Source: Bdellovibrionota bacterium (GTDB lineage: Bacteria; Bdellovibrionota; Bdellovibrionia; Bdellovibrionales; JAEYZS01). Taken from it: a stretch of 64,000 nucleotides of DNA. Where the stretch lies: the NCBI GenBank assembly GCA_040386775.1, contig JAZKEU010000024.1, positions 1 to 64,000 of the forward strand, given 5' to 3'. Under the pieces are notes generated by a model. That model did not search any database. It saw nothing but the letters and a program-made list of their open reading frames with translations, and was not told the DNA's origin. Of the stretch, positions 59,328 to 64,000 are shown one piece after another (the first letter of the stretch is position 1; every line of letters begins with the position of its first letter). Position numbers and translations under genes: made by a program.

Positions 59328-60340
59328 AAGAAATTGGAAACCAACTCAAAGAAGCTAGAGAAAAAAAGAAATTATCCATTCACGATGTAGCCATCGCGAC
59401 TAAAATAAATAACAAGATCATTACTGCCATTGAAAATGGTGACGAAGATACGCTTCCTGCAAAACCTTTCTTAAGAGGGTTTGTGCAAACTTACGCAAGA
59501 TATTTAGAACTCAATGTTGACGATGTCATGAAGAGGTTTCTTGAAGCTCATGGGTCTACAAAACCAAAGCCCCAAATTACGGAAGACGGAACTTCATCTC
59601 AAGTTTCTCATGAAGAAGTTCAAAACAAATTTGAAATGTACAAAAAGATCGCTTACACAGTTGCAGCTATCGTTGCAATTGTATTTATCTACTTTATTCA
59701 AAAAGTTGTTAGCAAATATGAGCAAGAATCAAAAATTGCTAAAGAACAAAAAGAAGTCGTTAAATCTCAACTTCCCACCGAAATTGTCGAGACTCCTGCT
59801 ACCCCAACTACGGAAGGTCCTATAAATGATCCTAACACTGCAGTCACAACACCTGCAGAAGTCAAAACGGACATCAAACCTATCGAAGTAAAACCAGAAG
59901 AAACAAAGCCTGAGGAGAAAAAACCAGAACCCAAACTCGTTGAAGCCATAAAACCTCCGCTCTCTCCAACTCCACTTGTAACAGCACCAGCTGCTCCCGT
60001 TATTCCACCAAAACCCAGTGCTCCTGCCGTGGTCGCTCCTTTAAATCCGATTGAGATAAAGCCTGCGGAAGTAAAACCCGTGGAAGAGAAAAAAATTGTC
60101 GCTGGTAAACCTCAACAGCTTATTATCGAGGCTTTAGATAATGTAGAAATTAGATATTCTAAAGACGGCGAAAGTGAGCGCACAGTAAAGCTCAAGCCCG
60201 AACAATTCTTAACAATCAAAGCGGGCACAAAGATCAACCTTAACGTGAGTGATAGCGGAGCTATCAACATCATTCACAACGGGAGAGACAAAGGAGTTCC
60301 AGGGAATTTGGGGCAACCTACTAAGATCAGTTATCCGTGA
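59324..60340 (+). CDS. rodZ: RodZ-like HTH membrane protein
   Basis: 338 residues: N-terminal HTH_25 (LKEAREKKKLSIHDVAIATK, ITAIENGDEDTLPAKPFLRG), one membrane helix (IAYTVAAIVAIVFIYFIQK), a Pro/Lys/Glu-rich periplasmic linker with repeats of KPEETKPEEK type, and a C-terminal DUF4115 beta domain. RodZ couples MreB filaments to the elongasome. It follows the pilF-like gene with a 4-base overlap and overlaps the PHP gene start. Confidence 0.87.
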   Translation: MKEIGNQLKEAREKKKLSIHDVAIATKINNKIITAIENGDEDTLPAKPFLRGFVQTYARYLELNVDDVMKRFLEAHGSTKPKPQITEDGTSSQVSHEEVQNKFEMYKKIAYTVAAIVAIVFIYFIQKVVSKYEQESKIAKEQKEVVKSQLPTEIVETPATPTTEGPINDPNTAVTTPAEVKTDIKPIEVKPEETKPEEKKPEPKLVEAIKPPLSPTPLVTAPAAPVIPPKPSAPAVVAPLNPIEIKPAEVKPVEEKKIVAGKPQQLIIEALDNVEIRYSKDGESERTVKLKPEQFLTIKAGTKINLNVSDSGAINIIHNGRDKGVPGNLGQPTKISYP

Positions 60341-61548
60341 AAAAGTTATTTGTCTTTAGCATTTTTGTACTCGCCTTTCTACTCTATGGAATATTCTTAA
60401 GCCTCTATCAGTTTAAAATTGTGGTGCCCGAGATCAATTCCAAAAATCCTCCAGGATATTATGATTACCGTGGTGTCACGAATGTCCACTCTAACGCAAG
60501 CACAGGTAGTGCCGGCTATAGCGACGTACTTCAATACGCAAAAAATTCTAAGTTAGATTGGATTATTTTAACAGAAGTAAACCTACCTTCCCGTCCAGAA
60601 TTTATTGAAGGTTATTTTCAAGATATGCTGGTGCTAACAGGTGGAGAATATTCTTATTTTGATTCTCGTCTCCTTTATTACGGAGCAAGAAATAATGACG
60701 AGCCCCCTGCTGGGCAATCTCAGACTCAAGTTTTCTTTGCAGATATTTTATCTCAGAGCCAAAGACCCCAAAATGATTTTATTGTACTCGCCCATCCCTA
60801 CTACTCGAGATACAATTGGAAAAATGACTATCCGATTGGTCTTAACGGTGTAGAGGTTATCAATCTAAAAAGTGTGTTGGATAAAACTTGGAAAGAAGCA
60901 AAAACTAGAACTCTTATGAGTTTAGTACTTTACTCTTTTAATCCCAGCATGGCTTTCTTGAGTATTTATTCAAATCCCGAAGATGAATTGGCACTTTGGG
61001 ATCAGTTGAACAAAAAACAAAAGATAGTTGGTTTTGCTGGAAACGACACAACCGCCAGAGTTCCAATCTCAGATGAGAAATATTTAAAATTCCCGAGCTA
61101 TGAAACTTCTTTTGGACTCCTAAGCAATCACGTCCTCTTAAATACTGAACTCACCGGCGATTACAAAAAAGACAAACAAAAAATTTTCAAAGCTCTAAGA
61201 GATGGACAGTTCTATATGTCTTTGGATTTTTTGGGCTCACCTAAAGGATTTTATGTAGAAATTCGCGATGGGGAAAAAGATTATCCACTCGGTTCAGAGG
61301 TTATTCTCAAAAAAGATTTAAAACTCATTATTGAATTACCGCAGGGAATGAAGGCTCCATTCCAAATCACCATTAAAAAAGATGGAGAAAATTATTCTTC
61401 TTCAACGTCTCTCAAAACAGTTCTAAACATTTCAACTCCAGGAGCCTACAGAATTGAAGTGCGCGTAAATCCGAAACTTCCAATCCCTAGAGGAAATAGA
61501 TGGGTTCCGTGGATTTACACCAACAATATAATTGTAAAAGAAAATTAA
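60337..61548 (+). CDS. Membrane-anchored PHP-domain-like metal hydrolase
   Basis: 403 residues from a GTG overlapping the RodZ stop by 4 bases. One N-terminal helix, then a PHP-type core: VTNVHSNASTGSAGYSDVLQ (His-x-Asn variant of the HxH motif), DWIILTEVNLPSRPEF, TGGEYSYFD, IVLAHPYYSR. PHP proteins are phosphoesterases or polymerase-linked nucleases. The first motif is altered, so activity is uncertain. Co-transcribed with a pilotin and RodZ gene, hence an envelope role is likely. Confidence 0.75.
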   Translation: MKKLFVFSIFVLAFLLYGIFLSLYQFKIVVPEINSKNPPGYYDYRGVTNVHSNASTGSAGYSDVLQYAKNSKLDWIILTEVNLPSRPEFIEGYFQDMLVLTGGEYSYFDSRLLYYGARNNDEPPAGQSQTQVFFADILSQSQRPQNDFIVLAHPYYSRYNWKNDYPIGLNGVEVINLKSVLDKTWKEAKTRTLMSLVLYSFNPSMAFLSIYSNPEDELALWDQLNKKQKIVGFAGNDTTARVPISDEKYLKFPSYETSFGLLSNHVLLNTELTGDYKKDKQKIFKALRDGQFYMSLDFLGSPKGFYVEIRDGEKDYPLGSEVILKKDLKLIIELPQGMKAPFQITIKKDGENYSSSTSLKTVLNISTPGAYRIEVRVNPKLPIPRGNRWVPWIYTNNIIVKEN

Positions 61549-62156
61549 AAACTAAGTAGATCTAGCTGTTTGTGAGTTCTCTCAATTTGAGGAAACTTAA
61601 GGGGTTTACCGCTCAATTGCATCAACGTTTCAAGTGATGGCATTTGGTTGTTCACCGTCATTCTTTGAATGATGTTATTGAACAAGTGTCCGCAATAAGT
61701 AGCATCGTGCTGAGCTCTATGGAAAACTTCTGTATTGATTTTTAAATGCTGAACAATTGTTCCAAGTTTATAATTCATTAAACCTGGAATTGTTTTTCTA
61801 GAGAGCGCTAAAGTATCTAAAACAAAACCTTTGGGTGCACGAGATTCATGCTTTTGAATATCCGCCGCCAAGAATTGAAAATCGAAGTTGGCATTATGGG
61901 CAACGATGATGTCGTCGGCACAAAAATCTGCAAAAGAATCCAATAGCGCATCTATACCAGGCTTATCTTGAACCATTTCTGGTGTAATTCCTGTGATTCT
62001 TTGAACTTCCTCGGGAATAGATCTTTTAGGATTAACTAATGTTGAAAATAAACCCGCAGGTTCTCCATCAATAAATTTAACAGCAGCAATTTCTGTAATT
62101 TGATCAACACCCGCAATAAAGCCAGTCGTTTCTAAATCGAAAGAAATAAAGTTCAC
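61545..62156 (-). CDS. DnaQ-like 3'-5' exonuclease (DEDD family)
   Basis: 203 residues from a GTG at 62156 with AGGGG upstream; an in-frame ATG at 62237 gives an N-terminal stretch that does not resemble the family. Exo I FISFDLETTGF, Exo II VAHNANFDFQFL, and HRAQHDATYCGHLF (ExoIII with active His and Asp) are complete. Related to DNA polymerase III epsilon and to ribonuclease T type enzymes. Convergent with the PHP gene. Confidence 0.92.
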   Translation of the reverse strand: MNFISFDLETTGFIAGVDQITEIAAVKFIDGEPAGLFSTLVNPKRSIPEEVQRITGITPEMVQDKPGIDALLDSFADFCADDIIVAHNANFDFQFLAADIQKHESRAPKGFVLDTLALSRKTIPGLMNYKLGTIVQHLKINTEVFHRAQHDATYCGHLFNNIIQRMTVNNQMPSLETLMQLSGKPLKFPQIERTHKQLDLLSF

Positions 62157-62292
62157 AAACGCACCCCTAATAAAAAAGACATTAAAATCTATAGTATGTT
62201 CTTTCAAGTTTTTTGATCTCAAGTCACATTTTTTCAAAGCTAGGCGTCATATATTTTTGTATAAACAAGCCAAACATGGCATATATTTGCTT

Positions 62293-62577
62293 ATGAGCCA
62301 GCAAATAACCATCGTTAACGACGATTTAGACCTCTCTTTTAAGAACGAAGCCTCTATCCTTGAACTCTTACTTAAGCATGACATCAATATTGATCATTCT
62401 TGTGGCGGCATGGGAAGCTGTGGAACTTGCCGTATTTTAGTAAAATCTGATCTTAAAGTTTTGCCCGAGAGAAATGAAGTTGAACTAGAGCGTGCCGAGG
62501 ATTTGCAATTTGAAGCTGACGAGAGACTTGCTTGTCAGCTTTGTCCTTTAAATAATCTAAAGATTGAGATTCCTTAG
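62293..62577 (+). CDS. [2Fe-2S] ferredoxin
   Basis: 94 residues from the ATG at 62293 (a TTG at 62257 would add 12 residues with no match). Plant-type cluster ligands: HSCGGMGSCGTCRIL (Cys37, Cys43, Cys46) and LACQLC (Cys81). It carries electrons, partner unknown. Its stop overlaps the convergent lipoprotein gene by 4 bases. Confidence 0.93.
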   Translation: MSQQITIVNDDLDLSFKNEASILELLLKHDINIDHSCGGMGSCGTCRILVKSDLKVLPERNEVELERAEDLQFEADERLACQLCPLNNLKIEIP

Positions 62578-63089
62578 TTTTGCGGAATGAATTTTACTTT
62601 TAATAGTGGTGACATTTTTTGAATGTCATCGATTTCCACCACTGATTTTTTCCATTCATTCTTAGCTACCATTTTCTTTTTCACAGAGCTTGTCTTTCTT
62701 TTTTGCTCTTCTTTACTTACGCAAGAAAGAAAATATTGATGGTAAGAAGATTCAGACAAAACCAATTCGCTAGTCTCACCTCTATATCCCACAACCGTTA
62801 AAACGGTGTTCGACGTTAGATCACTAAACTTAGTTTTATCAAAAGTTGTTGATAGGCTACATCTTTTTACAGGTGAAAGCTCAATATTGATTTGATTGTC
62901 TTTTTCAGTGAAGTGTTTTGCCGAAGTGAATATGAGTTCCGTTCCGCTCGGTACAAAGTTTGAGTGCGGAGAAACCTCTGTTGGATTTGAGTTATTAAGA
63001 ACTTTCCATTTTGCTTTAGGTTCTTTAATCTGTGTAGTGGTGCAACCCACCAAATATATAGCAACTAGTATAACAAATAGTTTAGACAT
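62574..63089 (-). CDS. Lipoprotein of unknown function
   Basis: 171 residues. Leader MSKLFVILVAIYLVGCTTTQ has a lipobox (LVGC, Cys16). The mature protein is beta-rich and basic, with a Lys-rich KEEQKRKTSSVKKKMVAKNE segment near residue 130. Two further cysteines. No family recognised. GGGG before the ATG. Confidence 0.75.
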   Translation of the reverse strand: MSKLFVILVAIYLVGCTTTQIKEPKAKWKVLNNSNPTEVSPHSNFVPSGTELIFTSAKHFTEKDNQINIELSPVKRCSLSTTFDKTKFSDLTSNTVLTVVGYRGETSELVLSESSYHQYFLSCVSKEEQKRKTSSVKKKMVAKNEWKKSVVEIDDIQKMSPLLKVKFIPQN

Positions 63090-63125
63090 AAAATCCCCTC
63101 TTAATATTTATTATACGTATAGAAA

Positions 63126-64000
63126 TTAAATTTTCCAAGTGATTGGATATCGTCGTCCAGTGCCAAAGGCATGATCGCTCACCTTTAAAATAGGAGCTGC
63201 CTGCCACCGTTTAAATTCAGCTCTCATTATTCGGTTAAAAATATCTTTTTCGAAATCGTTCTTAGGAGGTTCACAATTAACTATGAACTTTTCTACTAAT
63301 TTATCTAGAACAGGGTACGGAGGAAGCGAATCCTGATCCTTTTGATTTTCTCTAAGCTCTGCAGTTGGAGCTCTTGTGATGATTTCTTCAGGAATAATTT
63401 GAGAATTCTTGTTGTAATGGTGTGACAAATCATAAACCTGCCCCTTTAGTAGGTCTCCGATTGGGGCAAGACCACCACACATATCTCCATACAGGGTTGA
63501 GTAGCCCATGGCATATTCCGATTTATTTCCTGTCGTAAGTAAAAGACTATTTGTTGCATTAGAATAAGCCATCAAAGTCATACCGCGAAGTCGTGACTGG
63601 AGATTCTCGTGCATAAGACCAAATTCTTTTACACCCAAACTTACTTCGAACTCATCGATAGCCGTTCTGTAGATGCCATTGATATCAACATTTGTGAACT
63701 GGCACTTTAAATTTTGAGCAAGCTGCAAAGCCAAGTCAAAACTCACCTGAGAACTGAATGGACCAGGAAGCGCAATGGTAGTTACACGATTAGGGCCCAA
63801 AGCATCACAAGCTAGGCATGCGACAAGAGCCGAATCAATTCCGCCACTCAGCCCTAGGTGAATTTTCTTAAACCCATTCTTATTACAATAATCTTTGATT
63901 CCTAAAACTAGGGCATTCCTGAGCTTCACTATTTCGATCTCAGATGGCAGGCGGCTTCCACTTTTTTTGTTTTTGAAATCAATAACGCTGAGATCTTCCT
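63126..64000 (-). CDS. nadE: Glutamine-dependent NAD+ synthetase, C-terminal part (5' end off window)
   Basis: The frame remains open to base 64000 (DLSVIDFKNKKSGSRLPSEI before the synthetase domain), so the N-terminal nitrilase-like glutaminase domain should lie outside. The visible synthetase domain has the PP-loop LGLSGGIDSALVACLA, TTGNKSEYAMGYSTLYGDM, and DLLKGQVYDLS, all as in NadE. Amidates nicotinic acid adenine dinucleotide to NAD+. A GTG at 63929 should not be taken as start because the linker upstream is in frame. Confidence 0.93.
   Translation of the reverse strand, partial: EDLSVIDFKNKKSGSRLPSEIEIVKLRNALVLGIKDYCNKNGFKKIHLGLSGGIDSALVACLACDALGPNRVTTIALPGPFSSQVSFDLALQLAQNLKCQFTNVDINGIYRTAIDEFEVSLGVKEFGLMHENLQSRLRGMTLMAYSNATNSLLLTTGNKSEYAMGYSTLYGDMCGGLAPIGDLLKGQVYDLSHHYNKNSQIIPEEIITRAPTAELRENQKDQDSLPPYPVLDKLVEKFIVNCEPPKNDFEKDIFNRIMRAEFKRWQAAPILKVSDHAFGTGRRYPITWKI

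Noticed and set aside
1-64000. CRISPR array or cas genes
   Set aside because: No regularly spaced direct repeats and no Cas-like proteins were seen.

Overview
The window looks like a chromosomal stretch of a predatory or otherwise AT-rich member of the Bdellovibrionota (Bdellovibrio or Pseudobdellovibrio type). This is inferred from the rpsU-yqeY-dnaG-rpoD block, an mdh-sucC-sucD-ndk operon followed by a PilF-like TPR lipoprotein and a RodZ-like protein, a tiny Lys/Ala-rich histone-tail-like gene, and many small exported proteins. No rRNA operon or marker that fixes the species is present, so the lineage call is an inference.

Layout. 1-8226: island A, a tRNA-anchored mobile element cut by the left edge. 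It carries integrase, excisionase, a P4-type primase/helicase, an ietA-ietS-like defence pair (AAA ATPase plus subtilase), and a tRNA-proximal module (44-aa small ORF, XRE regulator, exported protein) next to a CAT-anticodon tRNA. 8304-25267: chromosomal genes: the macromolecular-synthesis block (rpsU, yqeY, dnaG, rpoD), tadA, a MarR regulator, a three-gene ABC-2 exporter, a YceI protein, an FMN reductase, a metalloprotease, two EamA transporters with an Lrp regulator, a Gdx-type SMR exporter and tRNA-Ser. 25268-28288: a 3-kb islet of sulfide/persulfide genes (DUF2892, OsmC, persulfide-dioxygenase-like MBL, rhodanese, BigR-like sensor, and a decayed YeeE-TauE fusion), flanked by a 21-bp repeat of the tRNA-Ser 3' end and with no integrase.

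28378-40173: an exported J-domain protein, a methyltransferase, a DbpA helicase, a three-gene oxygenase / ATP-grasp ligase / MFS cluster that looks like a small-molecule pathway, a secreted kinase-like protein, a phospholipase-A2-like protein and tRNA-Asn. 40162-51360: island B, complete, about 11.2 kb between 16-bp direct repeats of the tRNA-Asn 3' end. It has the same plan as island A but different cargo: a Sll1717-type P-loop ATPase and a 1381-aa NACHT NTPase with a C-terminal PD-(D/E)XK nuclease-like domain.

51361-64000: chromosomal: two very small ORFs (one behind a hairpin that hides its ribosome-binding site), uppP, a tadB-tadC pair, the 26-aa basic gene, mdh-sucC-sucD-ndk, a strongly structured intergenic RNA candidate, pilF/rodZ/PHP genes, a DnaQ-like exonuclease, a ferredoxin, a lipoprotein and the C-terminal part of NAD synthetase.

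The most interesting result is the pair of sister islands. They share a conserved non-coding end, a previously unmarked 44-aa TTG-start membrane ORF (25 of 44 residues identical), a near-identical XRE regulator and an interchangeable exported protein, and each carries a different anti-phage-type cargo.
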